Source: Pyrus communis
Taxonomy: Eukaryota > Streptophyta > Magnoliopsida > Rosales > Rosaceae
Length of the DNA: 64,000 nt
Reading direction: 5' to 3'
Assembly: GCF_963583255.1 (NCBI RefSeq)
Contig: NC_084808.1
Location: forward strand, 15,213,201-15,277,200
Shown here: piece after piece, positions 25,264-36,243 of the stretch
Position numbering within the stretch: the first letter of the stretch is position 1
Layout: every line of letters starts with the position of its first letter
Made by a program: the position numbers and the translations under genes
Notes under the pieces: model-generated
Seen by the model: the letters and a program-made list of their open reading frames with translations, nothing else
What the model was told of the DNA's origin: nothing
Databases searched by the model: none

Positions 25264-25279
25264 GGGTTTAGGGTTTAGG
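25264..25279 (+). repeat. Telomere-type TTTAGGG repeat at the LINE 5' junction
   Basis: GGGTTTAGGGTTTAGG carries about two plant telomere units, about 20 bp inside the LINE 5' end. On the minus strand it also contains the telo-box AAACCCTAA. It is not part of endonuclease coding sequence in the LINE frame, which has a stop there. Confidence 0.6.
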
Positions 25280-25321
25280 ATACATGGACAAGAATCTTGT
25301 CAATGATTCTTGGATCAGTTT

Positions 25322-25545
25322 TTTAGTCCTCTCCGTTAGGAGTTAATGGGTTCTACTATCAAGATAGGGGCTACTAATATATCAGTGCTTTGTAAAGAAA
25401 ACTAGGTGAAGCACTCGAAGCATCCCAGTTCAGTTAGCGTAGCAAATGTAGTCACCGTCTACATGGGGTTTCACATAAGAAACACAATAAATTTGCAGAC
25501 GTTAGTGATGAGATGTATGATTTATTTTACGGATTGAGGATTCTA
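25322..25545 (+). other. Right part of the LINE-split duplicated segment
   Basis: It aligns with 26985-27245, sharing ATATCAGTGCTTTGTAAAGA against ATACCAGTGCTTCGTAAAGA and later GATGAGATGTATGATTTATT against GATGATATGTTTGATTTGTT. No intact reading frame and no family recognised. Confidence 0.5.
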
Positions 25546-26435
25546 TGGATGAAGACGAAAATTGACGCTCTAAAGATTGGTATTATGAGTTTTCTCTATA
25601 CCAATTGACATATAATATATCTTTTTATGTCCACGAGTATACAGCCTAATTTCTACAAAAAATCAAGAAAGTTTTAAATCTTCATCATATCCAAACCAGC
25701 TATACAAAGAAAAAGAGTACTCCAATTATTTCAAAGCAAAAAAAATTCGCGATATTTGTGATGAAACAATTAAGAACATGCACTACTTCACTCATCTATG
25801 CGAAGAAATTACTCCGGCATGTTGTGTAACAATATGGAACCAAGCATACAATTTGTCATGCTCATCTGAACGATGGAACTTGGCTATTTTGTACTTGTAT
25901 GAGATTGAAGACAAGGATTAATGCGTCCCTCGGTGTTGGTCGAGAAATTTGCTCGGATTTTTATTCAACTGTGGTTTTTGATATTTTAGAACGCGAGCCT
26001 CTTGTGTTGTAAATTGAAAGAACTTTTGAAAACAGTCAATATGAAAATCTTGGCGAACGTTCCTGTTTTCTTAGTTGGTAGAAGGGAGATGTCAAGAATT
26101 TTGGAGGAAGAAGAGAAGAATCTTCCAAAGAGCCTGTTCTTGGGTTAACATTAACTGAAGATGATTCGTCAACTATCATCAGCGTTGCATGTTGTTCTCG
26201 GAGAGAGAACAACATTGTAACAACCCAACAAACTATGGGCGAAGAACTGGAAGCAAAATATTAAGAAGGAATGTGTCAAGCGAAAGGTTACGATTATGAT
26301 GTTAGCAGCGACAATGGTAAAATAACTGTAGCAGCACCAAAGATTAACCTATCATTTACATCACCTTATACAACCAGAAATTTGGTCATAGGCATTACTA
26401 GATAGACATTGGATAAATTAAGATTCGATGTTTTC
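25546..26435 (+). pseudogene. Decayed coding-like stretch of unknown family
   Basis: The plus strand around 25760-25920 reads as HYFTHLCEEITPACCVTIWN and continues with SERWNLAILYLYEIEDKD before a stop. Further downstream, near 26280-26400, it reads as GYDYDVSSDNGKITVAAPK. Composition and codon texture look protein-derived, but stops and frame changes are frequent. It may belong with the duplicated segment on either side. I do not recognise the family. Confidence 0.3.
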
Positions 26436-26439
26436 CTTA

Positions 26440-26655
26440 GTTAGGGAATTTTAACGAAAAACCCACGATACTGTGTTAGTTATTAGAGAGTTTTAACGAA
26501 AAGCTCACTGTACTATTCACTTTAACGAAAAACCACATTTTTACACTAAAAAGTCAATTCTGGTACTATTCACTTTACCCTTTATTTTGTCCTTATCATT
26601 AAAACTCGAAATTTTCAAACCCATTTCATTATTTTTCTTTAGTTATTATGGTATC
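26440..26655. repeat. Abundant MITE-like repeat
   Basis: Contains GGGAATTTTAACGAAAAACC at its left side, an internal CACTTTAACGAAAAACCAC, and CCTTTATTTTGTCCTTATC followed by TTAAAACTCGAAATTTTC, which mirrors the left end. TTAGTTA flanks it on both sides (about 26443 and 26638). I recall nearly identical units as very frequent in apple-tribe genomes. Confidence 0.6.
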
Positions 26656-26894
26656 AAATCAAATTTATAAATAACGAAAGGTAGGAAATAAAATACAATT
26701 AATCTCAAACTTAACAATCTCTAATACTTTATTTTTTTCTTTTTCTTCCACACATACTACGTACCTTGCCTCATGCAATGCAATGATTTTTTTGAACGTA
26801 TAAATAACATCTTTCTCTCAAGATTTCAAAGAAGGGAGTAGAGACTAGAGATGCAAGCAGAAGAGGAGGCATGATAATCCCTCTTATCAATATA

Positions 26895-27260
26895 ATAAAA
26901 GCCTAGGGCTCCTTAATTGTTTAGATCTTTCAATATGCTTCTAGTTGGCGTATGCAAACTCGATGTGGCTACTCTCGACATTAATTTTATTATCAGTTCT
27001 TGAGTGCACTTTGTATAAGGAGTTAACGAGTTATATTATTAAGATATTGGATACTGATATACCAGTGCTTCGTAAAGAATGCAAGGTGAAGCACTTAGAG
27101 TTCTACATTCTGGTTCAGTTAATCGACACTAAGCGCATCATAACTCTTTTGATTGATGTAGTTATATTCTGCATGGTGGGCTTCACACCCGAAACACCGT
27201 TTACAAATTTGTAGATATGTTAATATGATGATATGTTTGATTTGTTTTCCGGCGCTAGGA
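26895..27260 (+). repeat. Unsplit relative of the LINE target segment
   Basis: Covers the same sequence as 21580-21691 plus 25301-25545 without the LINE. It holds an 89-codon open frame from 26945 with DTDIPVLRKECKVKHLE, no recognised domain, and is probably itself a gene fragment. Confidence 0.6.
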
Positions 27261-28100
27261 TAGATTTGCTTAGCCTCTCAGCCGGTTATGGAGCCTTCGA
27301 AAGCAAAGCACCACAAGGACGGTGTGAAACTAAACTTGTGAAATGGCAAACATGGTATAGAACTTCTTGCCATAGCACTCTATAATTCCCCCCAATTTAA
27401 CCACTTTGTAATTAAGTTGGAGCACCGACTAGAATCACTGACTTCTCTAAATTAAGCCGTTATGGGTAAATGTCAAAATGGTCTATCTATTTTACTTATT
27501 TAGCCAACTTAGCTAATCTATGGTTTTTGTTAGCCTATATAGTCCCTTTTATCGGTAAATGTCATGAAACGGCTTAATTAGTCTCTGCATTTATCTATTC
27601 AGTCAATTTAGTCTTTGTGTTTTCATCAAAAAATATGATTTCGGGTCTATATAACAATATTATCGTCGTAAAAAAAAATATTGGGTAAGTTAAAAAAAAT
27701 GGAAAATGTTCTCATGAAACGGCTTGAATTGTGGTAAGCACTCTATTAAAATACCAATTGATTAGTAGTTTAATAACACTCTTTAATAATATAAGTTGTA
27801 TAAACAATATACTTGAAAAAGTCATTAAGTAAGGTAATATACAGTAGGATGAAGACTATCATTAAAAAGATTGGCCGACTTCCTTCTGGAAAGTTAGCAT
27901 GCATGTGACTTGCCAGTTGCCATGCACCATCTTCGGTGTGGTGTGAACTGCTGGCCGATTTGGAACCTGAGATAAGGTTTGATTGGATTTATGATTCGGA
28001 CCCTGCAATTAGGACCCTGCCTAACAATAACATGTATAGGATAACTCCCTATCCACCAACTTATCAATTAAAGATTGAATACCTAAAACTCGTAACCTTT
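27261..28100. other. Gene-free intergenic DNA
   Basis: The part around 27470-27720 has repeated phrases such as TTTAGCCAACTTAG and CAGTCAATTTAG, suggesting old repeat-derived DNA. No gene is visible. Confidence 0.5.
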
Positions 28101-28800
28101 TAGTGTTATTTCAAATTGATCTCAATATTTTTTTAAATTCCAAATAAGTACCCAACCTATTAAGCATGTCACATCCGTTATGTCCCAATTGATTTTTTTC
28201 ATTAAATGTACATGTGCAACAATGAGTCCCACTTATTTGCTTACTTTGACACTAAAATAATAATAAAATAACTTCAAAAATGACATGAAGATGAAAAAAA
28301 AAAAAAAAACAAATCCATGAGTAAAATTGAAAACGAATATGTAGATCGGGTAATCTCCTAACAAAGAAGAGGGTTAAGAATTCATATAGGATATCAAAGA
28401 GCTTGTTTCTACTCATGTGATTTCCTCATTTGCCGAGTTTTTGCTAGTCAAGCTTTCAGTTCTTTATTGTGAGCAATGAAAATATGGTGGTGGCCGTATC
28501 ATGGTAGTCCATACCATTTCAACAGGCTCTAATACCTTATTCTCAATATTGGCAGCTTGAGTTGTAGGATGGAGTTTGTGGTTGTGCGTTGGGTTGGAAG
28601 TGATGGAATGAAGGGTGTGATGGTGAGCGTTACTTGGTGGAAGCCATGCTTCCATAACCTTCTATTGATGATGGAGACAAAATAAACCCTAGTTAATGTG
28701 ACAAAAAATTATTGGGACTTAAAGGACGTGACATTTTCAATAGGTTGAATATTTGTTTGAAATGTTTAAAAAGGTTGAGACCAATTTAGAATGACATTAA
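28101..28800. mobile_element. Foldback or long-TIR element without transposase
   Basis: The left arm (28101-28205) and the right arm (28694-28800, read in reverse) are about 75-80% alike over roughly 105 bp; for example CCAACCTATTAAGCATGTCA against TTCAACCTATTGAAAATGTC. The interior of about 490 bp includes a short frame on the minus strand at 28464-28655 with no known domain. Long arms suggest a Mutator-like origin, but I could not define the termini or a target duplication. Confidence 0.55.
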
Positions 28801-30914
28801 AAAACTATCCAACAATTTATGACAAGAGTATATATTGTTACTGTTCCGTCACTAAAGATATAACGATATCTTGACATAAAATAACACGGTGCTAGTATGC
28901 TCCTATCATGTAAATTACTCTCATTACAGCTACCATTAAAATGAGCAATATACGATCGTGTTTGGCAAGACTATTAGATTTTTTAATATGGTGATATTGC
29001 CTTTTTTTTTTCTTCACATTGGAGACTTACCCCGAGTCTACTTTAATCTAAACTCATTATTAATTTTGCACTTTCTCATCGCTTGCACTAACCATGCGGG
29101 CATGCACAAAGGTTTTGAGGTGAGATTGTTTTATTTGTTTGTTCATATTCATAGTTAGTGTAAATATGAATGGCTCGTTTGGACATTTCATTTATATGAC
29201 TTAAAGCTCTTTTAAAAAAGAAAATTTGAAACCAATGTTTAATAAAAATACAAGTTAATCCTATAAAGCATTTGAAGTGCTTCATGTAAGAAGCACATAA
29301 TTTGTATTTCTTGTAGAAAACACTTCAAGTGCTTTTGCAACCCAAAAGTATTTTCTTTTAAAATGTTTTTAGTCATTTAAAAGCACTTCTAAAAAGCTAG
29401 AAGTTATTCAATCGATAAAATCCTTAATTTCCTCTCATTTGTTTCATAATATTGAGCAAAATCATTATCTGCCACGAGGCTTTTTTTGTTTATAGGTTAT
29501 TGGCAACTTTTTTTTATTGATTATTGACAACTATAAGAGGAGACCAAAAGGCAAAGACACACTAGCACAAATCACTTCTTGTTCTTTATCCCTTGCTTCG
29601 AATAAAAAACTTTGGCTGAACTGGCATAATCCCTTCGTTTTGTAGTTAGCCTTGTATTGGTTGCTCATCAATACAATCATCATCTTTGTTATAAAAAATA
29701 GATTGTCATCCTTGATAAAATGGTTTTCGCATTAAACCTTTCGTGGCATATATCAGATTTTTTTTAAGGATCTAGTGGTTTCGTCATAACAGTTTATCTT
29801 TCATAATTTAATTGGATGATATAGTTACATAGCACACATGTGGCTTATGAAATTCACACACTGATGAATTTATTATGATACCATATAAAATATTGAGGTT
29901 CCAATCCCAAATTCATGCATACATAATTAATTATGTCTATTATATATATAATGACATAATGTCATACGGTATATCATCAGTGGCGATGGCAACTATAGCT
30001 CTTTTATTCTTACTTAACTTTCTGACGTAGAATATTTCTTCACATCTTTACACTTCGATTCAACACAAATCTCGGGCGTAAAGAAAACAGGGGCATATTA
30101 ATTCGTAGCGAGTCACCGCTGACAATTTCATTTTAGTTAGTTCTCTTCGTTACAGATGCATTGGAGGCCTTCTGGCCTAGGATGCACTGGAGACAATATG
30201 GGCTTGTTCCCAAAGCTACGATGGATCAGAAAACTCCACACTGATCTTCTCTTCGAATTTTCCAATCCAAACTAGATAGGAGATATGGTGTAGGTTTATC
30301 AGGCTGTCACACGACTCATACCACATGCTTCTTTCACTAAAAGAATACCACACAGGAGTCCCCAAATGGTTAAGTACAAATTGTTGCTTAGATAGAAGTT
30401 TGCCATGCATCATTTTCTCAACAATTTATTTTAGTTTTCCAACAAAGAATGAACATTTTATTGGATTTCGTAACTTGACTATTTGGTTGTTCACAAGAGA
30501 AGGATCGATGCTTTGTGACCATCAAACGAAGAGTGCATATAGCAAAGAAAAAGTGTTGCATTTTGCATGATCCAGCCAGATCTTATAAAGTTGTACCTAT
30601 TTATTTGAGCTTAACTTTTTTAACCAAATCTGGTACACAAAGCCCAAACTTGTACAGATTCTATTTCTCTCTGACGTAAAGACGGTTCTTCTTTTGTTTT
30701 AACTGCAAAAAATATAGCCTTCCAGTTTCCATCTCGGTTTCAACTTTACGATTATATTCGTAAACTTAAGAGTAACATTAGATGACTGCAATTTATATTG
30801 ATAGGAACTTAAATTCCAGTTACCATCTCGGATCATCGCCATTTTACATTATTCATTACTTGCATTCGGAAGTTAGATTGGCTTGACCTGGCCTATTGAT
30901 TCTCTGTGATCTGA
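28801..30914. other. Gene-free intergenic DNA with a probable MITE at about 29168-29420
   Basis: The section 29168-29420 contains CACTTCAAGTGCTTTTGCAA and AAAAGCACTTCTAAAAAGC, a pattern of AAGTGCTTTT and its complement seen in many plant hAT-type MITEs. The rest shows no gene. Confidence 0.4.
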
Positions 30915-31085
30915 ATGGTAGTGGAGAGCTAGTCTTGCCCCACTTTGATCATGTTTTTGAAGAGGTCTTATGTTCGATTCTTATCAAAGACAAATTTGAA
31001 TCACATTATTGCTAGTCCATTGTGAGGCTTAGCCCACTCCCCCACCCTCTTAGTGTAGATACTATCGTATGTTTAAAAAAAAAAA
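30915..31085 (+). repeat. SINE, near full length
   Basis: A tRNA-like 5' part with GAGAGCTAGTCTTG and the box B sequence ATGTTCGATTCTTA is followed by the family body GTCCATTGTGAGGCTTAGCC and the 3' end TAGTGTAGATACTATCGTATG, then an A-run (31074-31085). It shares its 3' half with the copies at 4.2 and 15.8 kb. Confidence 0.7.
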
Positions 31086-31105
31086 CAATGTAATCTAACA
31101 TCCAC

Positions 31106-31660
31106 GACTTAAAGAGCAACCTTGGTATAGTGATACCAAAGTCATTTGGCATGATTAAATATCACATTAATATAATTATGTAACTTTGGACTGTAAATTT
31201 GAACGATTACGTTGTTACCCAACATTAACACCGTAAAGGGCAACCTTGGTATATTAATATGAACGTTATTTGATGTAACTAAATATAATGTTAATATAAT
31301 TATGTAACTTTCGACTCAAATTTGAAAGATTAAGGTGTAACCTTAACTTCGACCTTGTATGTTGACATCATGTTGTAACACAATTACGATGTTGCGTAGG
31401 TTCATAATGTTCCCTGCTAATAACATACGTCTATACTATAATCATACTTCATTGAAATAATAATAATAATAAACGTAACTTTTGTAATAAAATCATGTTG
31501 AAGTACAAAAACCTACATTGACAAAGTAATAGAACGTCCACAATGTAACTACCAACCTTGCTATAGTAATGATCACACTATTCTTTGTCATTAACTTGAA
31601 ACTTATCCAAATAATTATATAACATTGGAGTGTAATTTGAATCATCATAATGTATCTTAA
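31106..31660. repeat. Degenerate tandem repeat, unit about 123 bp
   Basis: Units starting near 31111 and 31234 share AAAG-GCAACCTTGGTATA and TTAATATAATTATGTAACTTT; a third, more diverged unit starts near 31544 (ACCAACCTTGCTATAGTAAT). Between them are less clear intermediates. There is no coding potential. Confidence 0.6.
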
Positions 31661-34600
31661 ATGGTTTTTTAAATAAGGTACCACAAAATCTCCCTACAAT
31701 AATATGTCACTATATTCTATAATGCATGCTAGCTAGGTTTTAAAGCATTCCGTTTTAGAGCTATAAAAAAATGTAAAGCTTAACATAAATACAATATTGA
31801 AGTTCGATCGTCCAGAAGATTTTCCAAAGCCTATCCATGACAAAACTTATATTATTAATGGTTATTTTTATTTTTTTTAAGCTCAAAAACAAATTTTATT
31901 TTTGAAGAACAACTTACATTATACGAATACACTGTCAATATACCCTTTACATCGTTTTTCGTTGTAAATTTGAAAAATCCAGGCAGCTAGCAGTTTTATT
32001 GATTACTCTTAAGCAATCTAATTAACAGCCTAGCTAACACATTTCACGCACACAAATTTGGACATGTTTAATGATTCCCGAGTATACTACGAACTAAAAA
32101 CTTAGCAAATGCACTATCAAAAACGACAAGATAATATCAAAATCTCTTGTTTGGTGTCTAGGATTAAAGTGAAATGGATTACCTTCTAAATTCAAAGTAT
32201 ATCAAAGGTAGTGGAGAATGATTTTTCATTTGAGGACTTAGAAAGGGATTAGACATGAAAGAAACTACTCCCTTCCAATTGTACCATTTGGGGGAAGATT
32301 GGAATGGATGAACTTTCTTCTTGAGTAATCCATCTCCTACCTCTATGTTGGCCACAATTTTTTCATTTCTTCCTTCAAAATACCTGAAAGTAGTTGTTTT
32401 TTCATTCCAATCAGTTCCTACGAAACGAGGCTAAAGAAACTTCCAGCCAAACTATAACTGAATGCTTGTAGTTGACAATAGCAACCACACAAAGCTAGAG
32501 ATTACTTTCAATATATATAAGATCCACTAATGGAAATGTAAGGGGTAGAAGGGATACATACAGTTTTGCCACTGTCATTGAAGAATTCTGTTTATTGCCA
32601 ACCGTGTTACCAAAAATACAGTGATACATGAATAGCATGGTTTCAGACCGGAGCAAAATGTAAAAGAAAAAAGAAGATCAATTCTTGTTAGGTAGCTTAG
32701 CTTGTAATAATCTAATCCCCAAGTTAGCAACAAGGTAGCTTTTTTTGGGGTTCTAGCTTTTACCAACACTAATTTTTATATAAATATAGTATGCATAGAT
32801 AGTCAATACGATTGACATGCTTGCAATCCCTTATCTGTATTCAAACAAAGGGGAAAATTCAGACTTAAACTTACGTTGAAATTAAAAATAAACAAAACCT
32901 TAATAGATGGATCTCATTTAACAACGACTTAACCTAAAAGTCACCATTTGAATGTGTTTACATGCATGTTTAACAAACAATCATAGCTCATAAACTAAGT
33001 TGAAATTGTCCAAACAAAATTTTATGATCGAAGAACCTGAGAGTCCATCATACAAGCACCCGAAAATAAGCTTCATACTCTCTTATGTGTGCTCGCACAT
33101 ATCTACATAGAGGAGTAAAATTAACATTCATAAGACACCCTACCTGGTTGCAAATTAGTCGAGAAAACTTAGCTGCCTCAATTAACACTCAATTGTGCAA
33201 TAACAACAAACTATTTGGATGTCAGCATTCAACTTAAAATCAATTGATAATAAGAAGATGTGTTAGGTCCAATTATCATCTCCCTAATGTGGTGGACTTA
33301 AACCTTAATTTGGCATTCTTGATCACTACTCTAATTATCATGTCCCCGATAGCAAATATCTATATCATACATAAGTCTAAATTAATCTCCCACATATATA
33401 AAAAAAATATCATAATGCACAGCTTATATTAAAAATGTAAACAATAGCACGGCAGAGAACACTTCAATCCATACAATGCACAACTTAGTTAAAAAAATCA
33501 AACAAGTAGACAAGTGCAAGTATATCAATGCTTCTGTTACTATGAGCAAGGTTGTGAAAATAAGGTTTGATACACGCGTTTATCAGATGCTTAAATAATT
33601 AAGTCCATCTCATCCTCCTCCTCATGATTATCACCAAGTAATTAAATTCATCTCATAAAATCTTAACCTGGCTTGAAATATAAATACTTGATATTATTAT
33701 TCTCTCATGCAACTCAATATATTATATATATCTCTAGATGTTTTTAATTTAAATTAACATGGAGTTTGATAATATAATACTTACTACTAGTTTTTATATT
33801 GTACCTCTCTCATGCAACTTTTTTCCTTTTTTTTTTTTTTTTTTTTTTTTTAGTTTGCATTTTGTCCATATACAAATGATGCTGAGAGATGAGAGAATAA
33901 AATCGAAGACTTCGTCTGCAGGGTAAATTATGTCAGTCTATTTGAGTTACAAGCCCTAACCCCTTCGTCTGACTTGAATGGTATATTGAATATTTTAAAT
34001 GAAAGCTAGCTAGCTTGATATTGTTTATGACTTGAATATACACACACACTATTTAACGATTATAAGACTTCACTTGTTTAATGTATTTCTCCGCTTTCGG
34101 TAACAAATGAAGCACAAAGAGTGATATGACACATTTGACAAATGAAGGACACCTCATATTGGCAAAGACACATCTCCCCACATGCATATATACATACACA
34201 CACACACACACACACACATAGCGAATGAATATAATACATTCATAAAGGTTTAATTGCAGAAACTCCATCATCTACCGATTGCATATTTACATTAGTGATT
34301 GAAAGGTTTTGTTCTCTGTTCACTCAACTTCCACTTCCACGGTGACGATCGAAAAGCTCACAATCCAATCCAATGGAGGAAACAAAAGAAGAAATTTGAC
34401 CCTTATATGTCGATACCAAAAATAAACAAGTACAGACTGTATACACATCGTGCTAGACAAATCTGACACAGGATCGATCCCCTGAAAAGTTATATCTACC
34501 AAACTGTTCAATGATTTGCCAACACGCATTTAAAGAATATGAAAATTTTCAAAAGGAGACATAGAACATGATCTGCAAATCTATTACTTCTCACCAATTG

Positions 34601-35080
34601 ACCTTTTAATAGTACATAGCCATGACATGTTTTATGCTAAGTCATACTGCTAATAATATTCATTACTAGAACTAGTACTTATAATATTCATTACTCCCAG
34701 CCCAACTGCTAATTTGCTTATACTACAACATTGCACCTGCTGTCTGCTTATCAATCCAATTGTTCAATATCTGACAGTCCAATTAAGCATGCTTCTGAAG
34801 AAAAAAAATAAAAATAAAAATAAGTCCGATAGATATATAAACTTACAAATACAAAAGATGACGACAAAAAGTCCTGTGATACCACATGACTAGAGACGGC
34901 ACGAAGAAGTATATATCCAGTTGTAGATAAGTTGTTCCGTCTGATGAGAGAAAGACAATAACAATTAATCTTTCTATAGAGTGAGAATAACGTGCCGCCC
35001 TAAGAAGACTCATTAACATAGCTAGGGCAAAGAAAATTATATGTATGATAGAGATAATTAATTAATTAATCAAATGAAGA
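31661..35080. other. Gene-free, AT-rich intergenic DNA downstream of the ALOG gene
   Basis: Holds a T-run near 33829-33852 and a (CA)n microsatellite at 34195-34218. Open frames here are short and show no domain. The last few hundred bases before 35129 probably include the 3' untranslated region of the ALOG gene. Confidence 0.5.
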
Positions 35081-35128
35081 TTTTGATACTAGACCAAAAA
35101 ACCAAACAGCTTTTTAATTACTGACTTA

Positions 35129-35776
35129 TTAGCTTGCACTCGGAGGAGCCGGAGGCGGTATTGCTTGAACTGGAAGAATAGTACTAGTACTACTACTACT
35201 ACTCTGTGGTGGGCGCTTCCGCTTCTTCTTTTCGTAGCTAATTCCTCTGGCTTTGGCCTGAGAATCTCGAACCTCACGCAGGTAAAGCCTCACAGCACGA
35301 GCCCCAAAAGGATTTGCCTCAGGCTTCCCGCCGTGCTCTTCAAAGGCGGCTCTGAGGCGGCCAATGAGGGCATCGAGGCTTCCCCAAGCTTGCCGCAGAG
35401 GGCAGGGGCACGGCGCAGGAGGGTTAGGGTTCCCGAAGAAGGGACACATCTGGATGTGCACCTTGGTCTTCCCAAACTGGTCTAGGTACTTGAGGAATTC
35501 AAGCACGTGGGCCCCACTGCACTGCGAGAGGGACAACGGTGGCCTGTGGTTGCGGAGGTACTGCCCGAAGGTGTTCCAGTCTCGCCGCTTTTGGTTCTCG
35601 TAGCGGCTTAGAGTGGAGCTCGGTGACAATGAGGAGGAGGAGGATGAGTTGGTAGTGATGGTGGTGTTGATGTTGATGCTTGAAGTATTTGATGAGTTGG
35701 AAGGGTCAAATTCTTGAAGTGAATCCATGGATGGCCGATTAGAAGAACTCAAAGAACAATTGAGCTGGGTTTCCAA
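35129..35776 (-). CDS. LSH4: ALOG-domain transcriptional regulator, LSH4-like
   Basis: A single-exon gene for 215 residues. A Ser/Thr/Asn-rich N-terminus (1-56) precedes the ALOG domain (about 57-183), starting [18 protein letters not shown], with the helical core [18 protein letters not shown] and the zinc-ribbon insert whose candidate ligands are H107, C111, C123 and C125 (HIQMCPFFG to CPCPL). A basic nuclear signal KKKRKR lies at 183-188, followed by a Ser/Pro tail. ALOG proteins are plant nuclear regulators of meristem and organ-boundary growth. The domain is complete with no lesion, and the absence of introns fits the family. Met17 (ATG at 35728) begins MDSLQEF, which resembles usual LSH starts, so the true protein may be 199 residues. 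The LSH4 label rests on domain plus position next to an XBAT35 gene. Confidence 0.93.
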   Translation of the reverse strand: METQLNCSLSSSNRPSMDSLQEFDPSNSSNTSSININTTITTNSSSSSSLSPSSTLSRYENQKRRDWNTFGQYLRNHRPPLSLSQCSGAHVLEFLKYLDQFGKTKVHIQMCPFFGNPNPPAPCPCPLRQAWGSLDALIGRLRAAFEEHGGKPEANPFGARAVRLYLREVRDSQAKARGISYEKKKRKRPPQSSSSSTSTILPVQAIPPPAPPSAS

Positions 35777-35852
35777 TTATATGGTTGAGGAATGAGGATG
35801 GGGATTTTATAAGGATAGATCAAGTGAGAAAAGTGGAGTAGGGTTAACTAGC

Positions 35853-35860
35853 TATATATA
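35853..35860 (-). promoter_or_regulatory. Candidate TATA box of the ALOG gene
   Basis: TATATATA on the minus strand lies about 77 bp upstream of the first ATG, a plausible plant core promoter spacing. Confidence 0.4.
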
Positions 35861-36018
35861 ACCTTTTGTTTTTATTTTCTACAGTATATACTACTCTTCC
35901 GAGGTTTCTTTTAGAATCCTTGTTTGATCAAATACTAGAAACCCTTTGAAAGAGGTTATGGTATGAGGTGGCTTTTGTTTATTACTTTGTTTCATGGGAA
36001 CATTTTATGATCTGCCAG

Positions 36019-36020
<2 letters not shown>

Positions 36021-36065
<45 letters not shown>
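36021..36065. repeat. (TA)n followed by a T-run
   Basis: About 15 TA units then about 16 Ts, roughly 250 bp upstream of the ALOG start. Confidence 0.95.
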
Positions 36066-36206
36066 GCCCCGAAAAACGGGGGAGCAACTCAGTTCAGGCC
36101 AACAAATTGAGAGAGGGAGATAGAGTGTGTGCGCGGTAAATGGGTAATAAGTGCGAATGAAGTCTCTCCTCAAATAGTAGGGTTTCTGTAGAAATGGAAA
36201 GAGGTT

Positions 36207-36211
<5 letters not shown>

Positions 36212-36240
<29 letters not shown>
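36212..36240. repeat. (GA)n microsatellite upstream of the ALOG gene
   Basis: About 14 GA units; CT-rich on the gene strand. Such tracts can bind plant GAGA-binding BBR/BPC proteins, but a role here is inference. Confidence 0.9.

Positions 36241-36243
<3 letters not shown>

Larger units (their letters stand above)
21671..25321 (-). mobile_element. 5'-truncated LINE (non-LTR retrotransposon) with target-site duplication
   Basis: On the minus strand the element runs from a truncated endonuclease end at about 25300 to an A-tract (T-run 21692-21700). Flanking 11-bp repeats CAATGATTCTT lie at 21671-21681 and 25301-25311, and the similarity continues about ten more bases. The related unsplit segment at 26.9 kb has this sequence once, so the duplication arose on insertion. 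The order of endonuclease end, reverse transcriptase, zinc-binding region and RNase H matches plant L1-like elements. Confidence 0.9.

Noticed and set aside
25264..25279. Interstitial telomere or chromosome end
   Set aside because: Only about two TTTAGGG units; too short for a telomere array, so kept only as a junction curiosity.
34053..34271. Frame with CVCVCVYVY run
   Set aside because: Created by a (CA)n microsatellite.
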